Source of the DNA: Pontederia crassipes
Lineage: Eukaryota > Streptophyta > Magnoliopsida > Commelinales > Pontederiaceae
Assembly: GCA_030549335.1 (NCBI GenBank)
Contig: CM060193.1
Location: 48,937,891-49,001,890, forward strand
Length of the DNA: 64,000 nt
Direction of reading: 5' to 3'
Shown: positions 21,415 to 33,844 of the stretch, piece after piece
How positions within the stretch are numbered: the stretch's first letter is position 1
Layout of the letters: every line of letters starts with the position of its first letter
Translations under genes and position numbers: made by a program
Notes under the pieces: model-generated
The model's database searches: none
The model's input: the letters and a program-made list of their open reading frames with translations, nothing else
Told to the model about the DNA's origin: nothing

Positions 21415-24400
21415 TCATTCGCTTGTTTCGTATTCTGATTCATTTTCATCATCATCGCTATAATCTTGGTTCGAGTCATCGTCAACGAAATCGTCAAAGT
21501 TCACTTCCAAGAGGTCATTTGAATTGAACTCTTCCATTGGCTCAGCGTCATCGACCAATTAAATATTCTCAACTCCATCGGCTACATCAATTGTCTCATT
21601 CACTCTATCTTCTTAATAGTATTCATCCATGAGCACATCGTTGTATACGGATGATGTTTCATTATCATCCAACGTTGTTTCCGTTAAAAATAGTATACTT
21701 CTCACCTTGTATGACGCCCATCATTCATCCTTGGTTCTTTTTGATGGATACTTAGTGTAGTACACTTGTTGCGCTTGTTCCACCAATACGAATGGATCGT
21801 ATGATTGAAGTCTCGATCGGGGATTAATATCCACCAATTTAAAGTTTTGATCGATTCGAACTCCTTTCTCTGGATCGAACCAACGACATTTTAGCACCAT
21901 GACTTTGTTCGATTTTCCCAAATAAGATAATTCTATGAAGTCTTCTATAACACCGTAGTAATCAAAGTCGTTGTCCCCGTACATGCTTCCTAGAACACAT
22001 ATGTCGCTATTAATAGTTGAACGTTGTCGGCTATATTCTTCTGTATGGAACCGATATCCATTGACTATGACGCTGCAATAGCTAGGATCTTGTTTCTTAG
22101 GGCCATGACCCAGATCTCATATTTTTAAATTTATGACTGAGCCATTATAAGCTACAAGAGAAATAACTAAAACTTTATTAAAAGTTACAAACTTAAGTAA
22201 TAATTACGAGCAATCGGAAAGAATTCTCACTTCACATCTCAACCAATCGGAAAAATATTCATCTCGTAGTTTCAATAACTCAATGTTTGAAACTAATGGA
22301 TTGATTTCTCACTGTAATTCTTCGAATTTCCTAAATTCATAGTTGTCAGTTAGTGAGTTCACATAGAAACAATTAACTTTAAATTATATAACATATTAAA
22401 ATAAATTGTCTTACTCGAGATACGGTATCACTTCGCTACAATTTGCAAGGACATAATTTTCAACGGCGGTGAGATCTCTATCATTCAAGACAACTTTGCG
22501 TCCTGTACCAAGAAGCCGACATGGGTACTTGAAGATGGATAGAATATTCATGTTAACTTCTCTTTCACCACCATCATCGTTTCTTGGAATTTGGGTGTGT
22601 CGTGATTGTATGTGTGGCACAAAATACTTTGAAGTGAAGTTTGACACCTCCTCAATGAAATATGCTTCACATATGGAGCCTTCAATTTTCGCCTTATTCT
22701 TCGTCTTCCTTTTCAAATATAACATACACCTTCGAAAGGATACATCCATCGATACTGAACCAGACCCGCATTGTTTCATATGGAAGATGTACAATCAAGA
22801 ACTTCATTACATCAAAGAAAGAAGATGGAAATATCTTCTCAGCCTTGCACATGATAATCACAATAGAAGCCTCTAACCGAGAGATGTCTTCTTTCCGATC
22901 GATGGATGCACAAAGCTCTTTAAAGAACATAGATAACTCTGTTAAAACTTTCCAGATGACCTTTGGTAAAAGTTCTTTAAAAGCAATTGGAAGCAGCCTT
23001 TGCATAAAAATATGACAATCATGACTCTTCATCCCATGTATCCTCCCATTGTCCAGGTTAAAACAATGAGATATGTTGATAAATACCTGTCGGGGAATTT
23101 CAATTGTTTGACCCATTCGAAAGCCACTTTTCTTTGATCATTTCTTAAGACATAAGTAGCTTTTGGCTTTTTGCATTTACCATTTTGAATATGAATGATA
23201 ATTAATTCTGGTCTTTTGCATATTAATTTCATATCTTTACACGCCTGTATGCTATCTTTTGTTATTCCTTTAATATCCATAATAGTGTTGAAGATGTTGT
23301 CAAATATGTTTTTCTCCACATGCATGATGTCCAAGTTATGACGTACCAAGTTTGAAGACCAATAAGGTAACTCCCAAAAAATACTTCTTTTCTCCCAATT
23401 ATGTTCACTTCCAAACCCAATTTTCTTATAATTACCGACCTTCAATCCGAATGAGACTTCATTAAGCTTGTTTACTTGCTCTAGCAATTCTTGTCCCGTC
23501 AAATGAGTTGGGGACAAAGTGTTCATGGTTGTATTCTTTTTAAATGAGTTTCGATCGCGACACATCGAATTCTCCAATGACAAAAACATCCTATGACAAT
23601 CAAACCAGCAAACTTCCTATAATTTTTTAAATAAAATGATTTTGTATTCTTTCCACATATGGGACAAGAAAATTTACCTTCTGTGCTCCAACCACTCAAC
23701 ATTCCATATGCTGGAAAATCACTTATGGTCCACATTAATGCGGCTGTCATAATTAAATTTTGCTTTTTAGATTTGTCATAGGTAACCACGCCATCATCCC
23801 ACAACATCTTGAGTTCATCAATCAAAGGTCTTAAGTAAACATCTAAACCTTTACCAGGAGATCGAGGACCTAGGATCATACAGGCAATATGTTCTCTCAT
23901 CTCATACACATGCTTGGAGGCAAATTATAAGGTGTCACAAAAATCGGCCAACATGAATAAGCAATTACTTGATGAGCCAAATGGGTTGAAGCCATAAGGA
24001 TGTGTAATGGAATTTCGACCATCACGTGCCTCTTCTCTGTGCCATCTCATAAATGATGCAGTTTTTTTAGAAAGAAATAGTTGTTGTAATCTTGGAACAA
24101 TGGGAAAGTATCTGAATACTGCATTTGCCACATTTTTTTTCGAACTTTGAGAATTCTTTCTCGGCTTGTATCTAGGCTCGCCACAAATAGAACAATCATA
24201 AGTGAGTTGTTTTCCTTGTAATACAACATAAAATGATTGCGACATGCATCAATCTTCTGATATTCCAACCCTAAATCTCTCATCAATCTTTTGCACTTGT
24301 AAAAATGTCCCGGTAATTTCTTTGAAGCTGGAAGCATACTTTTAATAATGGCGAGCATCCGGTCAAAATAATTTTCGCTCATATTAAATTCTAATTTCAA

Positions 24401-25108
24401 GTTCATTAGTTGTGCCCCATTGCAGAAAGTGTAGTTTACTTCATGCATCCATCCTATAAAGATTTATCTGCTTCTACGAGAAGATTATAAAATTTAGAAG
24501 CCAAAGGATTCGGGTCTTCTTCAATCAATGTTAACCGAACATTTTCTCCTAACATTGCATCTTGTATCATGTCCATATACAGATTGCTCAAGTCGCCCGC
24601 ATTGGTATCTACATTAGTTGTCTCTTTAGTCCATCTTTCTTCGCCACGAAAGAACCAATTTGTGTATGTCGGTAAGAACCATTGTAATATAAATCCTTCT
24701 ACACATGTATCTTACTTTCCACTGATAACATTTGCACTTCCTGCATGGACATACGATTTCTCCATACGAAGAAACAACACCTTCATTTTGATATGCCACA
24801 TTAATGAATTCATCAACACCATCCTTATATTCTTCAGTTATAATGCCACATTTATCCTTCCAACGACGAATCCAACTACGATCTAGCTTTGTCATTTCTA
24901 TAACGAACAACATTAAGCCATATGTCAATAAACTTTTGTACTTCAAAATGCGAAGTCCAAAATCACATGTTTCAAGTACTTCGTCGTCGTATTCAGAATC
25001 AATCATAATATATATATTTCTGGTACCAAATACTGATATTTTTTTGTCATTTTCTGATGTCTTTTTTTTTCGTAATCTCATTTTATTACCAAGAATATGG
25101 ATGGACAT
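21415..25108 (-). pseudogene. CACTA A TNP2-type transposase
   Basis: Minus-strand order: an N-terminal transposase-associated domain (ATG at 25108; LDRSW and CPC..C motifs, 24626-25108). Next is the TNP2 core (about 23029-24448) with FNPFG, LGPRSPGK, DVYL.PLI.EL, WTI.DFPAYGMLSGW, CPIC and ELPYWSSNLVRHNLDIMH. Then comes a DUF4218 block (22411-23116; MKSHD, GSICEAY), then after an AT-rich intron a DUF4216 block (about 21721-22125; DYYGVIEDFIELSY, C.WFDP). An Asp/Glu-rich tail ends with a stop at 21415-21417. Frameshifts break it, for example after KFAG near 23600, and there are stops in the tail. TNP2 would cut the CACTA ends; this copy is defective. Confidence 0.85.
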
Positions 25109-25517
25109 CCTTAGTAAAATTTATGAGAACATGATAAAAAAGCGGTACTAGAATTATGAAAAAAACATCTATTAGTATTTAATTTCAAATTGAGTTCAAT
25201 CATCTTAAGGGAAACTATAATCTAATAACTCATAATCGTGGAATAAATTTGTTCTCCTCATGCATTTACTATAAGAGAGGTGGGGAACGTTATGATTAAC
25301 TCAACCATCTATAAACTAGGACTTACAATAATTTCAAGTAATTAATTAGGAATTAGTTTAATTTCAAGTAATTAACTAATAATTAATTTAACATGGTATT
25401 AGATTAAAAAATAGTAAATTAACTAGTCCTTAGATTGGTTTCAATTAATTAACTAGTAATTAACTTAACTTGCATTAGATTAAAAGATAGCAAATTAACT
25501 AGTATATTATAATTATT
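25109..25517. other. TNP2 upstream region at the centre of the inverted duplication
   Basis: AT-rich noncoding spacer between the TNP2 start codon and the right inverted arm. It holds short direct repeats of an aattaactagtaattaa type (25330-25510). It would contain the TNP2 promoter, but no clear TATA box stands out. Confidence 0.4.
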
Positions 25518-27198
25518 GTTGGTTGCTTATTTCTAGTTGATTATAAATGTTAAATTCATTTTTTAATAATGTCAGTTGTTCCGCCACCGACGGGGCACGT
25601 AGCCGGATCATCACATAGTAGGCGATCCATTGGTGGTTCGGCTCCACGTATCATTCCAGGTATGTGTCACATAGTAGGCAATACAAAGTAGGTCAGAGTT
25701 TTCTAAATATTTTACTTTTGTGACAGTTGCTCCACCGTCGACGGGGCACATAGTCTGGATATCTCGATCGCGACACGACGATTGGCATGTCACACTAGGT
25801 TATTTTCTATATATTCCATAATTTTAAATAGGAGGCAAATTTTATGTATTTTCTTATTATGATAGTTGCTATGCCACCACCACCGCCGAGATTACCGGAC
25901 GCTTCACCACATTCTAGCGTTGGCGAGCGACATCTTACTCTAGGTGATATATTTATTATTATTGACATTATATTTCTCAATTAATTACATTAATCATTTT
26001 TAATAACGTCAGTTGCTACACTGCCGATAGCACAAGCACCTGGCTCGTCACATTTTGACGAGTGGATTACCACAGATCATGCAACGGTAGACATCACTCG
26101 AGGTGAGAACATTACTGTACATATATCAATTATCACTATTTTAATTTGGCATGACACTAATGATTTATTTTGTATTAGGGCCTGTAGAAGATGTCGGACT
26201 TTCTCAGCCTACCCCAGCTGTTCCGGATGATGATTCCTCTCCAACAGATGAAGAGGAATTACACGATAATGGGGTGGTCACCATGAATAATATTGCTCGA
26301 CCATAAGTTAAATAAGTTGTAGAAATTTTGTTATAATTTTGGTTACCATTGAAAATTAATTATTCTTTATAATTGGCAGGACCACATTCATACCCGCTAG
26401 TACCGTGCGGGATGTAGTGCTCTCGTTCTTTCCCACTTGCCGGAAGGGGCAGGATCCTGAAAAGATATCTTAATTCAAGTGCTGGATGACATTTTTTGAG
26501 CCTTTATGGTACAATATTTTATTTGGCTAATATAATTTTTTATATTATTTTAAAATTACTAAGTTTTCACGTATTGTGCAGGAGGTAAATCAGTTTCATC
26601 TAGATCTTAGTTTAGGCATGATCCGAAGAGCTTTTGATGAGGTCGCTGTGAAACGCCTCCGAAATCGATTGTATAAGTTTCGCAAGGTTGTCACGTCCGC
26701 CGACCTCACTTTGGAGCAGGGCATACAAAGATGCCTAAGGCATATTAGGCGCTCAGTTTGGGAGTCCGTATGTAGGAAATGTTAAGTATGTTTACTTTTA
26801 AATTGTTGTTATTAAATTTATAGTTTTTGAAAGTCTAGGTATTTGATGTTCATAAAGGACAGATGAACGATGACAAAGGAAGTCGAAAAAGGCAAGAGTT
26901 AACAGACTTTCGAAGCCCGAGGCACACATCCACATAGGGGGGTCGATGCGATTTAACGAGCATCGACGGCGCATGGTAATTTACATACAAATTCGATTAA
27001 TCAAACTTTTAACTTATACTTATTTTATAAAATTTGGAACGTTATTGTAGAAGGAGAAAGAAGGCGGTCCCGTGGACTTTCGCATGGTCTACGAGGCCAC
27101 GCATAAGAGTCGAAAGACCAACGACTTCGTCACGCTGACTTCTCGTAGGCTTCTGGTAAGTCTCATCACATGTTCATTTGGTTGTTGACGTTAGTGCA
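25518..27198 (+). pseudogene. CACTA A second gene (Transposase_24/TNPA-like), right inverted copy
   Basis: Inverted copy of the left gene, now on the plus strand. Homology starts near ggttgcttat (25519) and runs to the Athila insertion at 27198. Recognisable parts are the acidic DD.SSPTDEEEL segment (26180-26290), the TCRKGQD-like block (26390-26470, now frameshifted and with a stop), and an open exon at 26576-26785 with RRAFDEVAVKRLRNRLYKFRK. A GGSMRF.EHRRRM block follows (about 26935-26975), then an ATHK block (27090-27160). The C-terminal part was removed or displaced by the nested insertions. Confidence 0.7.
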
Positions 27199-28278
27199 TG
27201 ACGTGAACTAAACGTAGTTGCAGAATTACGGATTTCGTATAAGAAATAAGTTCAGTCACAATTTAATTTCTACTCAAGAGTTCACGCAGCTGCAAGTGCA
27301 CAGGTCGAGTAGAAATCCTGAGTGTCGTAACCCCGTTGATTTAGACTAATTACTTTTTCCAATTATATCCGAAAGTTGTCACGAAATTATAGAAGAAATA
27401 AGCATAAAGAGAAACGAGCAAAAATTAAGAATAACAAAGGAATGTGAGAAAGGATTAAGCAATTGGAAGAAGAGATTCCCTTGGAATGAACTAGTTGATG
27501 CTATGACAATAACCCTAGCTGATTCATTGAGTTCTGGATTCCCTTCTATTCTAACGACATGTACAAATAAAGATCAAGAATAGCAGGGATTCTAACCGAC
27601 GATTAAGACTACTGATTAATAAGACTCTCATCTTTAATCAGATCAACTATAGTCTCTCGATCTTTTTATAATTAAGTCTCTTAATCTTAATCAAACAATC
27701 AGAAATATAGGATTTGTTCCTCACACGATTACAAGGATTCTCATCTCATGACAATCGATATAATGGATCTCTCGATCCCTCAAAAATACAGATCAGCAAT
27801 TCACGAAAAGCATAGCAATTAATATTACTAAGTTCCCCTCTTGGGTGAAATTAGCTTAAACCCAAAACGATCGATCTCTCGATCCTTTTTAAAATCAATT
27901 AGAAATTCTTAGGGCTATGCATGCTGTAAATACAAAGCGAGGAAGCAAAAATAACAACGTCAGGAAATCAGAACAATAATAAGCATTAACAAAGTTTCAT
28001 CCCCAGGGAATCAAGAAAAGTTTCTTTAGTTCTCCGTTTCTCCTTCACGGCCAAGTTCTTCCTGGTTGCTTCATAGTTCTCCCCCCTTTTTGCCCTCTTC
28101 CTCGGCCTCCTTTTATTAGTTTTCCTGTCATCATTTGAATTTTGAAAAGTTGTTAGTTCTCCTTTTACTCATTCAACTTTTCCCTTGGAAAATGGTATAA
28201 AAACATTTAAATATATCCAATTCTTATATAAAATTCATGGAAATTGTAGTGATTAAGGGTATAATAAAGAGATGATCA
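27199..28278 (-). repeat. Athila-like 3' LTR
   Basis: Length 1080 bp. On the minus strand it runs TGATCATCTC...TCACGTCA, so both TG and CA termini are intact. It abuts a polypurine tract at 28279. A short TATA-like ttataccatttt region lies near the U3 part (about 28190-28205 on the minus strand). No ORF. Confidence 0.93.
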
Positions 28279-29170
28279 AATTCCCCCAAGCTTAGCTTTT
28301 TGCTTATCCTCAAGCAAAACATTCAGAAATTAAGGATAAACTTTGAATCGGTAGTCCACAAATGGATTAGAAATCAGCTAATTTAAGTTCAATGAGTTTC
28401 CCACTTTGCCAACACTTCAACCTTTTCAAAAACTTAAAATTCTAGATAGGGAATCACATAGGCTAAAGCAAATTTAAGCCATGAAAGAAGTACTAGCAAT
28501 AAAAGGTTGAATTTCAGGGGTTGTCGACTTTACAAGAGGTTAAACTACAGATCTCTTCATGAATAGGTTTTCCATTGATTAAACCGATTTAACACCTGAC
28601 TTTTATTCATGCTTTCTTTAGGAGAGATTCCTTTGGAAGTTTTGCTCTCTTCCTTTTTCTATGCATGCATACAATGCAAAATGCAACTTTTTACTTTTTA
28701 CTTTTTCTCATTTTTCTATCCTGTTCATGAAGTGAGCAATAGTTCAAACTAATGTAAAGTCTAGATCCCTTAGTCCAAAAAGTAAAGTTTTCCTATTTAA
28801 CATGGCAGCAAGAATCTTGACTCCTCTCTAAACATAATATATTATCAATTAAATCTATAGATGTCGGCTAGTGTTACCCACGAAAGAAAAAAAAATTTAG
28901 CTTGAATTTAATCCAAATGCATCTGAATGATTGAGTCAATTAAAGCAAGAAGACTAATGGACAAATTAGCCACTTGGTATTGGAGTGTCATAATGAAGTA
29001 TTCTACCCATAGTTAAAATAAATTCAGAATTGCGTTAAGCCCAAACAGTGATGAACACCTGTTTTATAAAATTTGAAACTAAACGAGGGATAGTGAAGAG
29101 TAGAAATGTACCATGTACCATGTGCCCTCTCCCCCAAGAGTAGAAATGTACCATGTGCCCAAAAAGAATC
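28279..29170 (-). other. Athila-like polypurine tract and 3' noncoding internal region
   Basis: The polypurine tract on the minus strand is AAGCTTGGGGGAATT (complement of 28279-28293), placed exactly before the 3' LTR for plus-strand DNA priming. A second purine-rich string, cttgggggagaggg, is the complement of 29126-29139, just after the late ORF. The segment 28279-28980 is nearly the same as 45211-46021 in the neighbouring non-autonomous element. No protein is predicted; the 78-codon frame at 29024-29260 only overlaps the end of the late ORF. Confidence 0.8.
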
Positions 29171-29295
29171 GACTTTGTCCTCAGTGTCGATCATGTCAGG
29201 AAGAGGGACCCGGAGTTGGTTGAAGCTGAAGGATTCGGTCAGTGACCTGTTGGATGTCACTGAGGGTTGTTAGGACAGAATTCTACACCTCCTCA

Positions 29296-30744
29296 CACTA
29301 CAAGAAAATGGATCTTTAACGACCAACTATTAATTTCGAGACAAAAAAATGGTCATTAAAAATAGTCAATAGTGGCAAGAAAAAAATATGGACATTATTA
29401 AACATATTATTAGCGAAAGAGAAAAGTGTTCATCTCAAAAAAATAAATTTCGGTCATTAAAAATAATTATTAATGACCATTAAATTTTGCTGTCATTAAT
29501 TATTTATAAATTACGATTAAGTAGGTATGCAATTAATATTTTATTTGGCTGGAACTAAACATTTTCCTCCAGTAATTTCTCAGGCAACATCAATTTTAAA
29601 AAATAAATTAGTTTATGCATTTAGTTAACTTAATTACATGTGATAAAATCCAATAGAAAGAAAACAAAATCGTTACAAAATCTAATAGAATTTCTCCCAA
29701 TTATTTTTATAAAATTTGAACATAAAAACACACATTATTAGTGTTTTATAAATTTTAATTCCATAAAATAAGGGGAAAAAATAAAAAAATGTATATTAAA
29801 TATTTTAACATTCATAAATTAAATAAATAGAAAAAATAAATTATTAAAAAAATTATAATAGAAAGTTACACTGTAATATAAAAAAATAAAGATAAAATTT
29901 AGTTATTAAATAAGTAGAACAAAATAAACATATGTACAAGTGAATAGTCCCACGTTAAAGACACTAAAAAAGTGAAAGCAACACATCATCTATAAAATGG
30001 GCCTCAGAAGTAGGCAATGGGCCAACACAAATTTTGATTTAAAATAAAATTTTTAACTTAATTGGTTCACTCAGACCAATTTTGGTCGGTTCTATTCGGT
30101 TTTGGCCAGTTCTATCCGGTTCTTGACCGATTTTAAATGGTTCAAAATGGTCAAATCTTCACTCTGGTTTTAGGGGTGATTCAGGACTGTTTTAGTGACC
30201 AATTGATGGTCTGATCGGTCGAACTGACTGGTCTGGTCTGGTCGAACTGACCGGTTCGGTTTGGTCGTGACAACATTGGTTTTAATGATCGGATCATTTC
30301 GGGTCGTTGATGACCAATAACGATGAGATTACTAGTGGTTGAAGATTATCAACGAAAAAGATATTTCTAGTTATTAATGTATTCGACGACCAACTAAATG
30401 GTCCTTATATAATTTTAGTGACCGGATTATTTATGGTCGTTGATGACTTTTAATGACAGGATTACTAGCCATTGACGATTATCAACGATAAAGATATTTC
30501 TAACTATTAATGTATTAAATGACCAACTAAATGGTCCTTATATAGTTTTAATGACCGGATTATTTATGGTCATTGATAACTTTTAATGGCCGACACCTTT
30601 AAGCCGTCGTTATTGACTTTTAACGGCGGCATCTATAACGACGGGTGACGACGAAAAATGCTGATCGCTAATGACCAATAACAATCGGAGTTTAAATATT
30701 AACGACCAGATTTTTCTTCGCTAATGATGTGTTTTCTTGTAGTG
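29296..30744. mobile_element. Non-autonomous CACTA element (1449 bp)
   Basis: Left end cactacaagaaaatggatc (29296 on) and right end gtgttttcttgtagtg (to 30744) are inverted CACTA ends. The 3-bp target duplication is tca (29293-29295 and 30745-30747). Subterminal copies of a taacgacca/ggtcattaa word differ from the gacgct word of CACTA A, so this is another CACTA family. It encodes no transposase. A gaccggttc-rich passage (30060-30260) in the middle may be a further nested repeat. Confidence 0.9.
30330..30595. repeat. Tandem duplication, two 133-bp units
   Basis: caactaaatg recurs at 30391 and 30524, a period of 133 bp, and the flanking words gattactag, atcaacga and aagatatttc recur at the same spacing. 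It lies within the small CACTA element near its right end, so it doubles part of the subterminal region. Confidence 0.85.
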
Positions 30745-31960
30745 TCAACCCCTTGAATTCTCTGCTGGTGCACCAGGTTTTGCTGCTCCAGCCGGTGGAG
30801 TTGATCCTTCAATGCTTGTATGTCCTGGTGATGGCGGGCTGAAGCGTCTGCCAGTTGTGTCACATGTTGCAAAATAAGATCTAATATTGGTTGGTGGTAA
30901 GTGGCACAGCTAGGGGAACATCCGACACTGAAGAGGAGGAAGACGAAACAATTTGCCGCCGAGGGGTTCGAGGACCGGAGGGGTGTTGAGTGACTATTCG
31001 ATAGTCAAGGAGTAACGGGGGTAGTGTAGAAATAGGCCTTGTGACCTGGATGAAATCGTTCATCCACCAGTTCCGGTCTTCAAGAATTGATGTTTGTTTT
31101 GGGTTAGGTAGTTGGAGGAGGGCTAATGTGTTAGATTGTCGCCAAAAGTGTTGGCCATTGACTATTAGAAGAAGCCGCTCCTTAACCAAAAAATCCAAGT
31201 CAATGAGTGCAGCAGGAATTGAAGTGGTGTTGGCTAAGAAGACATAATGCTCCGCCAAGGGGGTGATGAGGTTACCACAGAGGATGGGACTAAATTCACG
31301 GGCAGACTCCGTGATTAAACTTTGTAGAAGGAATGAATCAAGGTTGATCTCTGTGTTAGCACCAGAGGATAAAAAGCTCGTCAGCAGAGACAAGGTCCTG
31401 CTCATATTCATTAGGCCGGATTAAGATAGTGTTGGTCAATAGAATGTGAAGAAATCGGAGGACAGGGTTCTTCAGGTGGTGGCCAACGAGGTGGAGCATG
31501 TTATCAGTTCGTTGGCCAGTGAGTTGATACCAAACGTCATATGTAGGGAAAGAAGGTGGAGGAGTTCGATGACCGTATTAGGCAGATTCAGTAGACTAGC
31601 AAAGGTGTCCAGACTCATAGCGAGTTCATGATTACATAGCCGAAACTCTATATGGTCTGGGACTCCATCTTCGTCAAAACCAGTGGGATACAAAGTTCCT
31701 AAGAATTCTGTTGATACCTCTTCATAGAGGTCCCAACATTTCATGAAGAAGGGGAGAAGGCGAGAGTGATGGAGAATAGTTCTGACATCCTCAAATAAAC
31801 CGAGAGGTTCAAGAGCAGAAAAATTGAGAAATCGGGTAGATGAAAAATCTTTGGACCTGGTATTTAAAAGACGTTGAGCCTCATTGTCGTCCGTCGGCAA
31901 TCGGAGATTAGTTGCAGGTTGCAGAAGGCCGTCCGAACAGAGTCATCGCCTGATGGACTC

Positions 31961-32713
31961 CGACTAACTATTAGCTGAGAAGTCAGACGAGGTGCGTGTT
32001 CGCTTCATCTGCTCGGCGTGAAAATCTCGACAATCGCAAGATAGACAGTGGCGGAGTTTTCGTGGAGGGTGATGGGGAGCTGCTAGGGATTTCGAAACAA
32101 AAAGGCGAATGAGAGATAGCTGAGAGGCGATGAGTATTTCATGCTCGGGTGGAAAACGAAATGACGTGGGGGAGTTCGTGTGCGACTTGGAAAAGTGGAT
32201 ATTTGGGTAGATATGGAGTTAGATTCTATTGGGATTCTCACTAAATCTGGGAATGTACTTTCAGGTGATTTTCTGACATTCTTGACCATCTAATGCTGAC
32301 GCGGCTGCTGACCGTTTATTCGGTTGGGTTGCCTCCCTATAGCACCTTTTTTTAACGTCGTTGGCTCGACCCCATCTTTATTTTTCTAATGATCTGGTTG
32401 CAGATAAAGCACCTCTTCGAACTTTACTTCACCTGGATTGTAACGTTTCAACCTTTGCCCGTTGACCTTGAAGGTTTCTGAATTGTTATTTTTGATGTCC
32501 ACTGCACCATGAGGGTAATTTTTTTCAATGATGAACGGTCCAGACCATCGCGTTCTTAACTTTTCGGGAAAAGTCGCAGTCGGGAGTTAAATAACAAAAC
32601 CTGATCTTTAAAGTTCTTTCTCAATATGTGTGAATCATGCCATTTCTTTGTTCTTTCTTTGTAGATGCGAGAGTTGTTGTAGGTTCTAATCTCAATTCAT
32701 CTAGCTCATTGAG
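31961..32713 (-). other. Athila-like spacer between pol and late ORF
   Basis: Noncoding in this copy. On the minus strand it contains gggaggcaaccca (complement of 32326-32338), a string found at the end of pol in Athila elements and seen again, slightly changed, at 44508-44520. An open frame of 68 codons (32083-32289) is Ser/Pro-rich and unrecognised. The stretch just upstream of the late ORF is GC-richer and may hold its leader. Confidence 0.6.
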
Positions 32714-33840
32714 CTATAAAAGACGTTTTCCAGAAGCTGCTTGGAAATGATTTAATGTTTTGATTGCCCAAAAAACTTTATGTTCTAATTCAACCGGTAG
32801 GTGACAATGTTTACCATAGATCAACCTAAATGGTGTTGTTCCAATTGGTGTCTTGTACGCAGTTCGATATGCCCACAATGCTTCGTTAAGTTTCAAGCTC
32901 CAATCCTTTCTGGTATGGACACAGTTTTCTCTAAGATTACCTTGATTTCTCTATTTGAGACTTCTGCTTGTCCATTGGTTTGAGGGTGATAAGCAGTGGA
33001 TATCCTATGCTTGACCCCGTATTTGAACAACAGCTTTTCAAAACTCCGTTCGATAAAGTGCGATCCCCCATCACTAATAATTAATCTTGGCATACCAAAC
33101 CTTGGAAGTATTATATTTTTAAAAAGTTTGACCACTGACTTCGAGTCTGCTGAGATTGTGGAAATAGCTTCAATCCATTTCGAGACGTAATCAACACCTA
33201 GAAGTATGAACTTGTACCCGCATGAAGGAGGAAAAGGTCCCATGTAGTCCACTCCCCACACATCAAATATTTCTACCTCAAGTATAGGTTGCTGAGGTGC
33301 CTCATTTCTTCTACCTATATTTTCAGTTCTTTGGCAAGCATCGCAAGATTTAACGACATTAATTGCATCCTTAAATAGAGGTGGCCAATAAAAACCTGTT
33401 TGAAGAACCTTAGTGGCTGTTCTCTGATATCCTCCATGGCCACCATTAGGAGATGCATGACATTCCTGTAATATAGCATATTGTTCTTCCTCTGGAACAC
33501 ATCTACGAAAATCCCATCCGCACATTTTTTGAACAGAAATGGCTCATTCCAAAAGTAGTATTTGATGTCGGAGAAAAATTTCTTCTTTTGCTGGTAAGAA
33601 AGATCCGATCGTAAAACTCCAGAGGCTAAGTAGTTGGCATAATCAGCAAACCAAGGAAGTTGTGTTCTCTGGATTAAAAACAATTGCTCATCTAGAAAAC
33701 GGTCGTTGATTTCACCGCGAGCTTCAGAGTTAACGTCTCCTTTTGATAGTTGAAGTTGGGATAGATGGTCAGCTACCAAATTTTCTGTCCCCCTACGATC
33801 TTTGATTTCTAAGTCAAATTCCTGCAACAGAAGGATCCAT
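32714..33840 (-). pseudogene. Athila-like RNase H end and integrase
   Basis: The open piece 32893-33525 is 210 residues. The zinc-binding H23, H30, C61 and C64 (CHAS...GGH, CDAC) precede the catalytic core with D93 (GVDYMG), D152 (ISDGG) and E188, that is D, D-35-E spacing. The continuation 32714-32896 ([17 protein letters not shown]) is the integrase C-terminal region, after a stop. Upstream, 33315-33827 holds the end of RNase H ([10 protein letters not shown]) and the integrase N-terminus in another frame. Single-base losses near 33510 and 33868 explain the frame changes. Integrase would join the cDNA to host DNA. Confidence 0.9.
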
Positions 33841-33844
33841 CTAA

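Larger units (their letters stand above)
29171..31960 (-). pseudogene. Athila-type late ORF (PF03078-like), split by a CACTA element
   Basis: The best pieces are 31472-31900 and 30881-31411, plus a tail at 30745-30880 and 29171-29295 on either side of the inserted CACTA. Features match the ORF that Athila elements carry after integrase: a RFLNFSALEPLGLF segment, Y.EVS.EFL.TLY, FRLCNHELAMSLDTF, and a FL/WC block near 31345. A coiled-coil stretch (LKDQLHRLEQQN, about 30760-30830) follows. Its function is unknown; it is sometimes compared to an envelope gene by position, but I see no signal peptide or convincing membrane segment. At least two frameshifts and a stop near its start. Confidence 0.7.

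Noticed and set aside
25109-25517. Two independent head-to-head CACTA elements meeting here
   Set aside because: No cactac or gtagtg ends were found in this interval, and the outer ends 18351 and 47045 pair with each other with near-matching 3-bp flanks. I left it open as the main alternative in the finding.
29171-31960. True envelope gene in the Athila-like element
   Set aside because: No signal peptide or fusion or anchor segment is visible. The sequence matches the Athila-type late ORF of unknown function.
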